Assembly: GCA_017640665.1 (NCBI GenBank)
Contig: JAEPQE010000002.1
Span: 985,894-1,049,893, forward strand
DNA: 64,000 nt
Reading direction: 5' to 3'
DNA from: Balneolaceae bacterium
GTDB lineage: Bacteria; Bacteroidota; Rhodothermia; Balneolales; Balneolaceae
Part shown: one piece after another, positions 1-8,388 of the stretch
Numbering within the stretch: position 1 is the stretch's first letter
How the letters are laid out: each line of letters opens with the position of its first letter
Translations under genes and position numbers: made by a program
The notes under the pieces: model-generated
The model's database searches: none
Seen by the model: only the letters and a program-made list of their open reading frames with translations
What the model was told of the DNA's origin: nothing

Positions 1-2
1 AT

Positions 3-311
3 AATCGGCCCTCTAATGAACAAATTATTTGGCTTTATTTTAATCATCGCTTTTTCTCCTCGTCGTGTGAGGAATTTCCGGGTACAGACCCTGAAGAATT
101 AGAGGAAATTGAAGAAGCAGCAGTTCTGGGTCAATTTTTAACTATACCCGACCAAGCAGATAACTACGCCGATCCGGAACTGCCTGCTTTCTTCAACCTG
201 GATACTAACACAGACCCGGAAAAAGCAGGACTTGTCGCGTTTATGAAAACACTCACTGATTATGAACTTATTGAAGATGAGAAATTTTCAAACCCTTTTA
301 TTGAGCAATGA
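3..311 (+). CDS. C-terminal part of a di-haem cytochrome c peroxidase-like protein (5' truncated)
   Basis: An open frame enters from the left edge without a start and ends at TGA 309-311, so only the last ~102 residues are present. The C-terminal pattern 'GLVAFMKTLTD' followed by 'KFSNPF' is what ends the MauG/cytochrome c peroxidase family of periplasmic di-haem cytochromes, where the chain finishes after 'LxAFLxTLTD...P'. No CxxCH haem motif lies in this fragment; it would be upstream. Family assignment rests only on the tail, so peroxidase versus another c-type cytochrome cannot be decided. A strong terminator follows 26 bases downstream, so this is the last gene of its transcript. Confidence 0.6.
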   Translation, partial: NRPSNEQIIWLYFNHRFFSSSCEEFPGTDPEELEEIEEAAVLGQFLTIPDQADNYADPELPAFFNLDTNTDPEKAGLVAFMKTLTDYELIEDEKFSNPFIEQ

Positions 312-336
312 CCACATAATAGTACAAGTACCCTAC

Positions 337-367
337 AGGTGTGAGTGTAATAGCTCACACCTTTTTT
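337..367 (+). terminator. Rho-independent terminator after the cytochrome gene
   Basis: A perfect 9-bp stem (AGGTGTGAG 337-345 with CTCACACCT 354-362) and an 8-base loop are followed directly by a run of six T (362-367). It lies 25 bases after the stop codon at 311. Confidence 0.9.
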
Positions 368-519
368 AATGGTTTTCAGATTTTTTTCGATAACTTGACT
401 CAATTGTTTTTAAGTTCGTTCATCGTTTACTAATATTGAAAAAAATATACGTTAAAGGCTCAAACTACTTTAGGGGATCAACCGTACTAACATTCGGTTG
501 AATTTGAAATTATCAGCAC

Positions 520-1488
520 ATGAATACACATAAGAATCTTTTTCTAAGTTTTTCTGCATTCTTACTGTTCTTTTTTTCTATTTCGATGGGAAGCGCTTTT
601 GCGCAGGATGTAACCCGTACTAACATCACCTTTGATAATGGCCGATTTACTCTTCATGGTGAACTTGTAATTCCTGATACTTCTGACCATGCCCCGGTTC
701 TTGTCTTCTTGGTTGGATCGGGAGCGAATTCCTCTCACCGGACTTTATACCAGGATTTTGTACAGGAAAATATCGAGAACCAGTTCCTACAGGAAGGAAT
801 AGCTATTCTGTATTTTGACAAGCGAGGCGTAGGGAAGTCAGACGGAAAATGGCAGCGAACAAATTTATATGAACGTGCTGCAGATGCCAAAGCTGCCATC
901 GACTTTCTGAAAACACAAGGTCGTATAGACTCGAATCGAATTGGTGTAATTGGGCACAGTCAGGGAGGTTGGGTTGCTCAAATTATGGGAGATCGATACA
1001 GAAACGATGTAAAGCTGATTGCTTCGCTTGCTGCTCCAACTTTTACTACTAAACTTCAGTTAACTAACGATTATTACAGCCGTTATTTATGTGAAGGAGA
1101 TCCCGATAATGAAGCCTTCGATAAAGCAAGCAAAAAGGCACTTTCTGATATCAACTGGGTAACGTGGTTCCCTGTAACTAAAGCATGGAGACAACTCAGG
1201 GAAATCAGTGACTTTGATCCCGCTCCTCATCTTTTAGAATTGGACATCCCTTCTCTATTTGTATTTGCTGAAAACGATTATTACGTATATCCGGGTTGGG
1301 CTATTGGTGCTCTAAATGATACCTTTGACCATTCAATTCCTGAGAATTTCAATCTTCAAATCATCCCGGGAGCTAATCACGATTTCAGACTTACAACTAA
1401 ATGTGTTAGTGATTCTGAGGCTGCCAATGAGCCTTACTCCGGTTATTTCCAGCAGATATTTAAAGACTGGGTTTTGAACAACCTCTAA
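520..1488 (+). CDS. Secreted alpha/beta hydrolase (serine hydrolase/esterase family)
   Basis: 322 residues. An N-terminal signal peptide ends near 'SAFAQ' (residue ~29), so the enzyme is exported. The alpha/beta hydrolase core is visible: oxyanion region 'FLVGSG' (63-68), 'YFDKRGVGKS' (98-107), nucleophile elbow G-H-S-Q-G with Ser147, and probable acid Asp253 in 'AENDYY' and base His287 in 'GANHDF'. The arrangement matches the family that includes acyl-CoA-thioesterase-like and dipeptidyl-type hydrolases; the substrate is not evident. The gene stands alone on the plus strand after a terminator, with a 150-base leader that holds a small inverted repeat (478-501). Its stop overlaps by four bases the stop of the convergent DUF1080 gene. 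Confidence 0.8.
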   Translation: MNTHKNLFLSFSAFLLFFFSISMGSAFAQDVTRTNITFDNGRFTLHGELVIPDTSDHAPVLVFLVGSGANSSHRTLYQDFVQENIENQFLQEGIAILYFDKRGVGKSDGKWQRTNLYERAADAKAAIDFLKTQGRIDSNRIGVIGHSQGGWVAQIMGDRYRNDVKLIASLAAPTFTTKLQLTNDYYSRYLCEGDPDNEAFDKASKKALSDINWVTWFPVTKAWRQLREISDFDPAPHLLELDIPSLFVFAENDYYVYPGWAIGALNDTFDHSIPENFNLQIIPGANHDFRLTTKCVSDSEAANEPYSGYFQQIFKDWVLNNL

Positions 1489-2282
1489 AGCTCCCGGATC
1501 CAAATATTCCGAAATCGCATCGGGTCGCCATGATCCTGTAGTGCTAAGGGAAGTTTTGATTCATGTGCCACATAATAAGGCGTGCCGATATAACAGGTTG
1601 GTCCTAATAGTTCCACATTATTCTGCACCAATACTCCATTATGAAAAACGGTCACCTTAGCAGGAGAAACAAGAGTCCCTTTATCAGAAAATTTAGGAGC
1701 CATAAAAACAATATCGTACTCCTGCCACTCCCCTACTGGCTTTGATGCATTCACCAAGGGAATGTGCTGTTTGTAAACCGAACTTGCCTGACCATTATTA
1801 TAGGTTGGATTTTCATACGAATTCAATATCTGAACTTCGTACATCCCCATAAAAAAGACCCCGCTATTACTATACAACTGCCCGCTTTTACCTTCTGCTG
1901 CAGGTGCCAGCCATTCAATGTGGAGCTGAACATCAGCAAACCCTTGCCTGGTTTCGATAAAGCCTGTACCAGGTTCCACAACCAATTCATTGTCATCAAC
2001 TTTCCAGGGTGCCGGGCTCCCTTTCCCTTCTGCACTTAATGAGGGAATGATAGTCTTCAAATCGAGCATACTTCCTGCTCCAACTCCACGTTGTGCACTT
2101 TGCCACTTTTCGAGGTCTGATCCGTCAAATAAAACAATAGCATCCGATGGAGCATTAGTTCCTTCACCAGGGGTAATTTTTTCCAGATCTACATAAAGTT
2201 CTGTGGCTTCCGGAACTTGTTTTTGGGCGTGTAGAGAAGTGGCTAGAAATATAGAAAAGGCTGCTAATATAAGTTTCTTCAT
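1485..2282 (-). CDS. Secreted DUF1080 (3-keto-disaccharide hydrolase-type) protein
   Basis: 265 residues with a clear signal peptide (cleavage near residue 20, 'LHAQ'). 'IVLFDGSDLEKW' (49-60) is the hallmark opening of the DUF1080 fold, a concanavalin-like beta sandwich related to glycosidases. Later 'GVFFMGMYEVQILNS' and 'GEWQEYDIVF' are also typical of the family. Several family members are annotated as 3-keto-disaccharide hydrolases; activity here is inference. It lies 45 bases downstream of the cyclophilin lipoprotein gene on the same strand, so the two may be co-transcribed. Confidence 0.85.
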   Translation of the reverse strand: MKKLILAAFSIFLATSLHAQKQVPEATELYVDLEKITPGEGTNAPSDAIVLFDGSDLEKWQSAQRGVGAGSMLDLKTIIPSLSAEGKGSPAPWKVDDNELVVEPGTGFIETRQGFADVQLHIEWLAPAAEGKSGQLYSNSGVFFMGMYEVQILNSYENPTYNNGQASSVYKQHIPLVNASKPVGEWQEYDIVFMAPKFSDKGTLVSPAKVTVFHNGVLVQNNVELLGPTCYIGTPYYVAHESKLPLALQDHGDPMRFRNIWIREL

Positions 2283-2327
2283 GAACTAAAAGATTGGTTA
2301 GTTTTAGCGAAATATAAAATTTTAGAG

Positions 2328-4373
2328 TTAGTTTAGTGGTGGAATAGAAAAATCCCAATATATTTTTTCTATATAGTCTCCCCGTATAATCCGGTCTACC
2401 ACTTCCATTCCTTCAATCACTTCTCCAATTACAGTGTAACGCCCGTTTAAATGTGGGTGCCAGTGGTTCATCACAAAAAACTGACTGCCTTCAGTGTCTG
2501 TTCCAGCGCTGGCGATACCAACTACAGCTCGTTGATAATGTTTCGGACTTGCTTCGGTAGGAAGTACATAATCAGGGCCACCAAAGCCATCCTGTGTCTC
2601 AATATCCCCACCTTGGATTACAAAATTTGGGACAACCCGATGAAAAGGTATTCGCTCATACGCTTTTTTGCTTATCTGACTTTGCATCCCTGATATGGTT
2701 GCTGGTGCATTCATTACATCTAACTGGATACTGAAATCTCCTTTATTGGTCTCAAGTACCAGAATAGGATATGCACCAAGTCGGGTGAGTTTTTTCCAGT
2801 CAGGGGTTCTGAATTCAGTTTGTGGTGCTTCTTGCTCCGGGATATCCCAACCCTGATTTAATAAAGTTTGATTAAGTGCTCCATTTCCTATCGCAGCAAG
2901 AGAGTCAATAAGAGGTTTAGCCTCTTCCTCAAAACGCTCTTTTAGCACTGATGAGATTGCCTGATACACTTCAACATCGGCGGGAAGCGTAAATCTGGAC
3001 AACATATTTTCGAATAAATAATATTCATCATTCGAGAAAAGTGCTAAATCTCCGAACAACGGTCTCATTACAAAAATCATTGACCGGTCTGCCGTTTCCA
3101 TATTCCTAACAGCAATTTCTTTTACCTCAGCAATTAACTCTTCTGTTGGCTTTTGCTCCAAATTATTCCACCAACTTGCGAGTTCCTGAAGGGCAAAAAA
3201 CCGATCTAATCTTTTTTCTGATTCCGTATCTGATTTCAGCTGATCAAGAAACTCATCGTCAGAAAGAATTTTTTGAAGCACATCATACCGGATTGGGTTG
3301 GTATAAGCATTTTCTTTTCCAAGTTCATATACCAGATCTTTGTATTTTGCCGGATTTGTAATTGAATTTAGTGCTTCTAACCGTAACGAAGTCTGTATTC
3401 CTCTTATCAATCCTATCTTATTAAGTACCGCGCGGTCGAGTTCAGGACCCAGGTCATCCAATCGACTTCCAATTGCTCTCAGAGCTTCTAACGTCACGTT
3501 GTGGTTGACATGATCGAGCATTGCATTTAAGACTACCACCGAATGTCTGGTCATTTCATACTGTGAAATTCCTTGTGCAAGCTCTATGGCTAACTGAACA
3601 TCCATAGTTTCAAATTCATCCAGTTCAAACCGAAAAAGAGCCGCATCTACATTATCATTCACCATCAAGATTCTGCTAATTACTTGCTCACCTGCAGGTG
3701 TATCTGGGTAAAAGTTTTCCAGGCTATCTTTGAGAGCTTCCACTGTACCAGTATCCAGTTCTTTTCGGGAGCGATAAAAACCATATAAATAGGCCTGAAT
3801 CAGTTCACTGTTGGTGCTCTCCAAAGATTCATTAAGAATTATCAGTTCCTCATCAGGTGTAAGTTCGGCGGCCATGGAAAGCCGGCCTATAGCTAGCGCT
3901 GTTTCTAACCTTTCGTCATAATCTAACGCTTCTGGAGTATTCAACAGCATATCTAAAGTCTCGTCATCTCCATGAAACCCAAGAACCGTTGCTATACCTT
4001 CTCTTAATTCCGGTGTGGTTTCCCAAAGTTGTTCTAAACGAGCTGTCTGCTCTTCGCTAAGATCTTTGTACCAAAGTGAAGCCCATGCTTCCTTGGTATT
4101 TGCTTCAATAACCAAATCAATAAGCTGATCTATATCTTCCATATCGGTACTGATCAGGGATTTCCAAGCCTGTGCTCTTAATCCTTCGGAATCTGACTTG
4201 GTGAATTCAAGAATTGCCTGCCCGTCTCTTTCAAAAACGGCTTGATATAACTCCGGATATTCTTCTACCAGTAGTTGTGTTTGTTCGGGTGATGTTCTGG
4301 TACATCCCGACATCATAAAACCAAAGAACAAAAACATATACATGTATTGCACACATTTTTTATTGACCTTCAT
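2328..4373 (-). CDS. Lipoprotein with HEAT-like repeats and a C-terminal cyclophilin-type peptidyl-prolyl isomerase
   Basis: 681 residues. The signal sequence has a lipobox ending in Cys24 ('MSGC'), predicting a lipid-anchored periplasmic or outer-membrane protein. Residues ~30-480 are helical, Leu/Glu-rich and repetitive, consistent with HEAT-type repeats. Residues ~530-680 form a cyclophilin domain: 'IPFHRVVPNFVIQGGD' carries the catalytic Arg (family FHRxxPxFxxQGGD) and 'GSQFFVMN' follows. The position of human cyclophilin A Trp121 is occupied by 'HLNGRY', common in bacterial forms. It probably assists folding of envelope proteins, with the repeats as client or partner platform (inference). 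It is divergent from lexA across 50 bases. Confidence 0.85.
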   Translation of the reverse strand: MKVNKKCVQYMYMFLFFGFMMSGCTRTSPEQTQLLVEEYPELYQAVFERDGQAILEFTKSDSEGLRAQAWKSLISTDMEDIDQLIDLVIEANTKEAWASLWYKDLSEEQTARLEQLWETTPELREGIATVLGFHGDDETLDMLLNTPEALDYDERLETALAIGRLSMAAELTPDEELIILNESLESTNSELIQAYLYGFYRSRKELDTGTVEALKDSLENFYPDTPAGEQVISRILMVNDNVDAALFRFELDEFETMDVQLAIELAQGISQYEMTRHSVVVLNAMLDHVNHNVTLEALRAIGSRLDDLGPELDRAVLNKIGLIRGIQTSLRLEALNSITNPAKYKDLVYELGKENAYTNPIRYDVLQKILSDDEFLDQLKSDTESEKRLDRFFALQELASWWNNLEQKPTEELIAEVKEIAVRNMETADRSMIFVMRPLFGDLALFSNDEYYLFENMLSRFTLPADVEVYQAISSVLKERFEEEAKPLIDSLAAIGNGALNQTLLNQGWDIPEQEAPQTEFRTPDWKKLTRLGAYPILVLETNKGDFSIQLDVMNAPATISGMQSQISKKAYERIPFHRVVPNFVIQGGDIETQDGFGGPDYVLPTEASPKHYQRAVVGIASAGTDTEGSQFFVMNHWHPHLNGRYTVIGEVIEGMEVVDRIIRGDYIEKIYWDFSIPPLN

Positions 4374-4391
4374 TCAAAAACTCCTTTTATT

Positions 4392-4408
4392 ACACATGTT
4401 TCACACAT
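4392..4408 (+). promoter_or_regulatory. Candidate LexA operator: ACACAT direct repeat with 11-base period
   Basis: ACACAT at 4392-4397 is repeated at 4403-4408, giving one helical turn between copies, 16 bases before the lexA ATG and inside the 50-base divergent region shared with the cyclophilin gene. Alphaproteobacterial LexA boxes (GTTC-N7-GTTC) have the same 11-base spacing of direct half-sites, but the half-site differs. Assignment is inference. Confidence 0.3.
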
Positions 4409-4423
4409 TAAGTAAATATCACT

Positions 4424-5080
4424 ATGGATAATGCACATTTAACCCGAAAACAACAGGAATTTTTTTCCTTCATTGTAGACTATAAAAAAGAATATGATGT
4501 ATGGCCTACCTACCGCGAAATAGCCGATCATTTTGGGTATCGTTCACCAAATAGTGTAACACAAAATATACAGGCCTTACTTAAAAAGGGATATCTCGTC
4601 AAAAAAAATGATGAAGAATATGACCTGCCATCCGATAAGAAAAGTATGCTGGGCGATGATTCTGAGGAAGAAGGCATCCCAATCCGTGGTCTTATTGCCG
4701 CCGGATATTTACAGGAAGCAGTTGAAGCTGATTTGGGAAGCATCACCATGTCTACCCTCTTTCCCAATCTTGATAAGCTATTCGCACTGCGTGTTTCCGG
4801 ATTCAGCATGAAAGATGCTAACATTTATGACGGTGATTTTGTGCTTCTGATGGATACAAAACTTCAGAATGGCGAAATCGGAGCTGTACTATATAATGGC
4901 GAAACTACTCTCAAAAAAGTGTTTTGGGATGATAATGGTCTGCGCTTAGAAGCCGCAAATGAAGATTATGACGATATCACCGTCTCCCCGGATGTGTTTG
5001 AAGAGGTTAAAATCATCGGTAAATACATTGGCCATGTAAACCGGCAAGGGTTTCAAAGAGCAGCTTCTAAAGTAGCCTGA
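4424..5080 (+). CDS. lexA: LexA repressor, SOS response regulator (S24 self-cleaving)
   Basis: 218 residues. The N-terminal winged helix ('LTRKQQEFFSFI' onward, with 'PTYREIADHFGYRSPNSVTQ' at 28-47) is the LexA DNA-binding domain. The cleavage site is Ala93-Gly94 ('IAAG'). The S24 catalytic dyad is Ser128 ('SGFSMKDA') and Lys164 ('TTLKKV'), equivalent to E. coli Ser119/Lys156. RecA-stimulated self-cleavage would derepress DNA-damage genes. HTH plus peptidase separates it from UmuD. A direct repeat immediately upstream may be its own operator. Its stop is directly adjacent to the stop of the convergent secreted protein gene. Confidence 0.95.
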   Translation: MDNAHLTRKQQEFFSFIVDYKKEYDVWPTYREIADHFGYRSPNSVTQNIQALLKKGYLVKKNDEEYDLPSDKKSMLGDDSEEEGIPIRGLIAAGYLQEAVEADLGSITMSTLFPNLDKLFALRVSGFSMKDANIYDGDFVLLMDTKLQNGEIGAVLYNGETTLKKVFWDDNGLRLEAANEDYDDITVSPDVFEEVKIIGKYIGHVNRQGFQRAASKVA

Positions 5081-5596
5081 CTATTTACGCCGATAATGCC
5101 CGTCGAATATCGTGGCCCAGGTTTCCCCACCATCGGATGATTGTTCCCAGTGTTGGCGAATATGGTCATCGGTTAAGTGATAGAAAGTGAGTTTATAATC
5201 TAACTCAACACCTCCTTGTCCAATTCCCTGTCCGGTGTATTTCAGTGCTTTGAGTTCTTCATCGTAGTAACCTGAAAACTCGATGGGAATTCCTCCGCTC
5301 CCAATCCATTTTTGATGCCACTTCTGGTCCAGTACACTATAGTAATTAAAACTCTTTCCGGTATAACCGGATCCACCCGTCCAGTTTTCGAGAATTACAC
5401 AATCCCCGACTGTTAATTCAATTTTGCTATTTCCAACAACTACATCATTTGGGTTCTTGACTTCCCATTCACCTATCCAAAAATCAAACTGCCGATATTC
5501 GGGCTGTGTTTTACAGCGGCTTTGTTGGGTTTGTTGAGCGTAACATGCAGTAGTTAAAAAAAGGACTAGTATAATTGTTAACAGCTGAAACTTCAT
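5081..5596 (-). CDS. Secreted DUF1579-like protein
   Basis: 171 residues with an N-terminal signal segment (cleavage near 'CYAQ', residues 18-21; a Cys18 is present but the lipobox is weak). The mature part opens with 'FDFWIGEWEV' (37-46), the signature seen in DUF1579 and related small beta-barrel proteins, and contains repeated 'Y-TG-G' strands. Function is unknown. It converges with lexA with no intervening bases, and no terminator is visible between them. Confidence 0.6.
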   Translation of the reverse strand: MKFQLLTIILVLFLTTACYAQQTQQSRCKTQPEYRQFDFWIGEWEVKNPNDVVVGNSKIELTVGDCVILENWTGGSGYTGKSFNYYSVLDQKWHQKWIGSGGIPIEFSGYYDEELKALKYTGQGIGQGGVELDYKLTFYHLTDDHIRQHWEQSSDGGETWATIFDGHYRRK

Positions 5597-5669
5597 TTTC
5601 TAGTTTTAATTATTTGTTTCACAAATATTATCCAAAACCAATGAAACCGGGAAAAAGAAGGTGAAAAGA

Positions 5670-6767
5670 TTAATCGGATTTGACGGATTTCTTTGTACTC
5701 TCCTTAAACCGGGTGGGGGTAACTCCGGTAAATTTTTTAAAAGCAGTATTAAAAGAAGTCTTATTATTGAAGCCGGCCTCACGGGCAATTCCACTTATAC
5801 TTAACTCTTCACTTTTATCTAAAATTAAGTTCTTGGCTTCTTCTATCCGAAACTCGTTAATGAAGTCAGAGAACTTTTTACCTATTTCTTTATTCAGAAC
5901 CTGTGAGAGATTATGCTTAGATGTGTTAACAGACTCAGCCAGTTTTTCTAAGTTTAAATCTCTATTCAGGTAAAGCTTTTCAATATTCATTTTTTTAAGA
6001 AGATCACTGGAAATGCTTTTCATTTCCCCGGAACTCAAAGTCGAGTTCTGGTACTTTTGGGAAGCTAGTTTCTTTTCTTTCTCTAATTCATTCCTATATC
6101 CCAAATAGCCTATTGTATAAATAAACACCGTCATAGCTATTGAAATAGCATAATCATATTCCCTCAGATATCCTGCAGTAAATATCATTATATAATAGGA
6201 AGTGTAGGCGATAACAAAGCCAGCAAATAAATAGAGTACAAATCGAAGTGCCCTCTTCTCCATCAACTTATTCTCAGAAATCAATCTCCAGCTCATTACC
6301 AAGTAACAGATCATTGATAAAGCCTGCAGCCATGGCTTTGCAATAAAGAAATATCGAAGTCCGCCTGTTCTAGTAAAGCCCGTTATTGATAATTGAATTT
6401 TTTCTTCACTACCAAGAACGTAATAAGGCAGTACGATCATCAATAACAGAATAAAAGGAAGTAGGTGAACCCAGTTCCGGAATGATTTAATGCTAATTGA
6501 TTCAATCTGGGAACGTGAATAGTAATAAATCAAAGGACCGAACAAGAAAAAATATGGATCGCTAATTCTGTTGAGATGAGGGAACACATATCTGTAACCC
6601 GTCCAGAAAAAAACATACTCTATCAGAGTTATCGAAAAAAGAAGACTAATTATCCCTAGAATTATTTTCGCCTGATTCTTACTGGCCAGCAGCACTACTG
6701 CCAGAAATACCCCTTGTGCAGAAGCTAATAAAAAAAGTGACGTCCATGTATCAAAAGAGTATCCCAT
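5670..6767 (-). CDS. AraC-family transcriptional regulator with seven-helix membrane domain
   Basis: 365 residues. The first ~215 residues hold about seven hydrophobic helices (the first at ~10-28, 'LFLLASAQGVFLAVVLL'), followed by a cytoplasmic linker. Residues ~255-360 form an AraC/XylS DNA-binding domain with two HTH motifs ('NLEKLAESVNTSKHNLSQ' and 'ISGIAREAGFNNKTSFNTAF'), ending in 'FKKFTGVTPTRF'. The architecture, a membrane sensor joined to an AraC output domain, is common in Bacteroidota. The ligand and target are unknown; neighbours do not indicate a regulon. Confidence 0.88.
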   Translation of the reverse strand: MGYSFDTWTSLFLLASAQGVFLAVVLLASKNQAKIILGIISLLFSITLIEYVFFWTGYRYVFPHLNRISDPYFFLFGPLIYYYSRSQIESISIKSFRNWVHLLPFILLLMIVLPYYVLGSEEKIQLSITGFTRTGGLRYFFIAKPWLQALSMICYLVMSWRLISENKLMEKRALRFVLYLFAGFVIAYTSYYIMIFTAGYLREYDYAISIAMTVFIYTIGYLGYRNELEKEKKLASQKYQNSTLSSGEMKSISSDLLKKMNIEKLYLNRDLNLEKLAESVNTSKHNLSQVLNKEIGKKFSDFINEFRIEEAKNLILDKSEELSISGIAREAGFNNKTSFNTAFKKFTGVTPTRFKESTKKSVKSD

Positions 6768-6848
6768 GAATTGATATTCCGAAAAGATTATTACTGTGTT
6801 AATCTAAAGTTTTATTTGAAATCTCTTTTATTTAAATAGGTATTCCCT

Positions 6849-6856
6849 TATCTTTG
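6849..6856 (+). promoter_or_regulatory. Probable -7 promoter box for rplU-rpmA
   Basis: TATCTTTG matches the Bacteroidota TAnnTTTG -7 element exactly and lies 44 bases before the rplU ATG. No good -33 TTTG is found at the usual spacing, as often happens. Confidence 0.5.
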
Positions 6857-6900
6857 AAAGCTCTGATAAAATCGCAAAAAGAAAGAAATTTAAAAATATT

Positions 6901-7392
6901 ATGTACGCGATCGTAGAAATTGGCGGACATCAATACAAAGTAGCAGAAAAAGATGTTTTGTTTGTAGATAAGCAAAACATTGAGGGCGACAGCCTGTCTT
7001 TTGATAGAGTGCTTCTTGTAAAAGATGAAAGTGGCGTAAAAGTAGGAACTCCTGTTGTTGAAGGTGCTGAAGTATCAGCTACCCTTCTGGACACTGTTAA
7101 ATCTGATAAAGTTCTTGTATTCAAAAAGAAGCGCCGAAAAGGATATCAAAAATTAAATGGCCACAGACAAGTAATGTCTCAGATTCAAATTGAGGGAATT
7201 ACACTAGGTGGCAAAAAGAAAAAAGCAGCTCCTAAAAAAGCTGAAGCCAAAACTGAAGAAGCGGCTCCTAAAGCAGCAACTTCCGATTTAAGTTCTCATA
7301 CTGTTGCTGAACTTAAAGAAATGGCTAAAGAACAAGGAATTACCGGCTATTCAAGTATGAAGAAAGCCGAATTAATAGAAGCGCTAAGCTAA
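6901..7392 (+). CDS. rplU: 50S ribosomal protein L21 with C-terminal SAP/Rho-N-like extension
   Basis: 163 residues against a usual ~103. Residues 1-~102 are a normal L21 ('MYAIVEIGGHQYKV' at the start, 'KRRKGYQKLNGHRQ' near the 23S contact). A Lys/Ala/Glu-rich linker (~104-128) then leads to a small helical domain (129-163, 'HTVAELKEMAKEQGITGYS') resembling SAP or Rho N-terminal nucleic-acid-binding helices. It is followed 16 bases later by rpmA, the conserved L21-L27 operon, and ended by a strong terminator. Confidence 0.95.
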   Translation: MYAIVEIGGHQYKVAEKDVLFVDKQNIEGDSLSFDRVLLVKDESGVKVGTPVVEGAEVSATLLDTVKSDKVLVFKKKRRKGYQKLNGHRQVMSQIQIEGITLGGKKKKAAPKKAEAKTEEAAPKAATSDLSSHTVAELKEMAKEQGITGYSSMKKAELIEALS

Positions 7393-7408
7393 AATTAAGG
7401 TATAATCA

Positions 7409-7666
7409 ATGGCACATAAGAAAGGTCAGGGTTCAACAAGAAACGGTCGTGATTCAGAAAGTAAACGACTCGGTGTAAAAAGATTTGGCGGTGAATTTGT
7501 TCGCGCTGGCGGGATTATTGTCCGCCAGAGAGGAACTAAGTTTCACCCGGGTAACAACGTGAAAAGAGGTGGAGATGATACCCTGTTCTCTACTGCTGAA
7601 GGCCACGTTTCATTCACTACTACTACTGGTGGTAGAAAGTTTGTTAATGTAGACCCTGCAAACTAA
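7409..7666 (+). CDS. rpmA: 50S ribosomal protein L27
   Basis: 85 residues, normal length. '[17 protein letters not shown]' is the invariant L27 start, whose N-terminal tail reaches the peptidyl-transferase centre. No extra N-terminal cleavable extension of the Firmicutes type is present. It is second in the rplU-rpmA operon, and the transcript ends at the hairpin 20 bases downstream. Confidence 0.97.
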   Translation: MAHKKGQGSTRNGRDSESKRLGVKRFGGEFVRAGGIIVRQRGTKFHPGNNVKRGGDDTLFSTAEGHVSFTTTTGGRKFVNVDPAN

Positions 7667-7685
7667 GATTTTATCATCTTTCTAA

Positions 7686-7721
7686 AAGCCCTGTACATCT
7701 ATGTTGTGCAGGGCTTTTTTT
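7686..7721 (+). terminator. Rho-independent terminator of rplU-rpmA
   Basis: Stem AAGCCCTG (7686-7693) pairs with CAGGGCTT (7709-7716) and extends through four more pairs including one G-T; the loop is about seven bases and a run of T follows to 7721. Confidence 0.92.
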
Positions 7722-7734
7722 ATATCTTCGAGCT

Positions 7735-8388
7735 ATGAAGAACCCTACTATCCCCGGACTTAATATTCCAGTACATACCATATTCTGTATTGGTAAAAAC
7801 TACGAAAAGCATGCAAGAGAATTAGGAAGTGAACCTCCCTCTTCCCCTCTCGTTTTTCTTAAACCAACAACTACAATTTGTTTTAATGGAGATGTGATCG
7901 ACCTTCCTGAACATAGCCGGGATGTGCACCACGAAGTTGAATTGGTACTCGCAATAGGAAAAACCGGAAAGAATATCCCGTTGGAAAGAGCATTGGAATA
8001 TGTATCAGGATATGGAATAGGAATAGATTTCACAGCCCGTGATTTACAACAAAAAGCTAAAGAAAAAGGTCATCCATGGACTATTTCTAAAGGGTTCGAC
8101 AAATTCGCACCTATAAGTTCATTTATTCCTTTTGATTCCGACTCTTTTCCTGATACTGATTTGAGATTAACTGTTAATGGAGAAACAAGACAGAAAGCTT
8201 CTACCTCAGAAATGATTTTTAATATCAACATATTGATCAGCTTTCTTTCCGGAATCTTCACATTAGAAAAAGGCGATCTGATTTTTACGGGAACTCCTGA
8301 AGGAGTATCGGCTGTAAAGGCTGGAGATGAGCTTACAGCAACTCTGGATAACGACCTTACATCTTTAACTGTTTCTATTGCAAAGTGA
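7735..8388 (+). CDS. Fumarylacetoacetate hydrolase-family enzyme
   Basis: 217 residues, the size of single-domain FAH/YcgM-type enzymes that act on 2-keto acids (hydrolysis, hydration or oxaloacetate decarboxylation). The metal ligands are visible as Glu67 and Glu69 in 'HHEVEL' and Asp98 in 'IGIDFTARD', followed by 'WTISKGFD' (115-122) and the C-terminal 'GTPEGVSAV'. The substrate cannot be read from sequence. A TATCTTCG box ends only four bases before the ATG, so the transcript may be leaderless. The stop overlaps the GTG start of the M23 peptidase gene. Confidence 0.85.
   Translation: MKNPTIPGLNIPVHTIFCIGKNYEKHARELGSEPPSSPLVFLKPTTTICFNGDVIDLPEHSRDVHHEVELVLAIGKTGKNIPLERALEYVSGYGIGIDFTARDLQQKAKEKGHPWTISKGFDKFAPISSFIPFDSDSFPDTDLRLTVNGETRQKASTSEMIFNINILISFLSGIFTLEKGDLIFTGTPEGVSAVKAGDELTATLDNDLTSLTVSIAK

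Noticed and set aside
4528..4824. Open frame antisense to lexA
   Set aside because: Shadow of the lexA coding sequence; Ser-rich translation and no start context.
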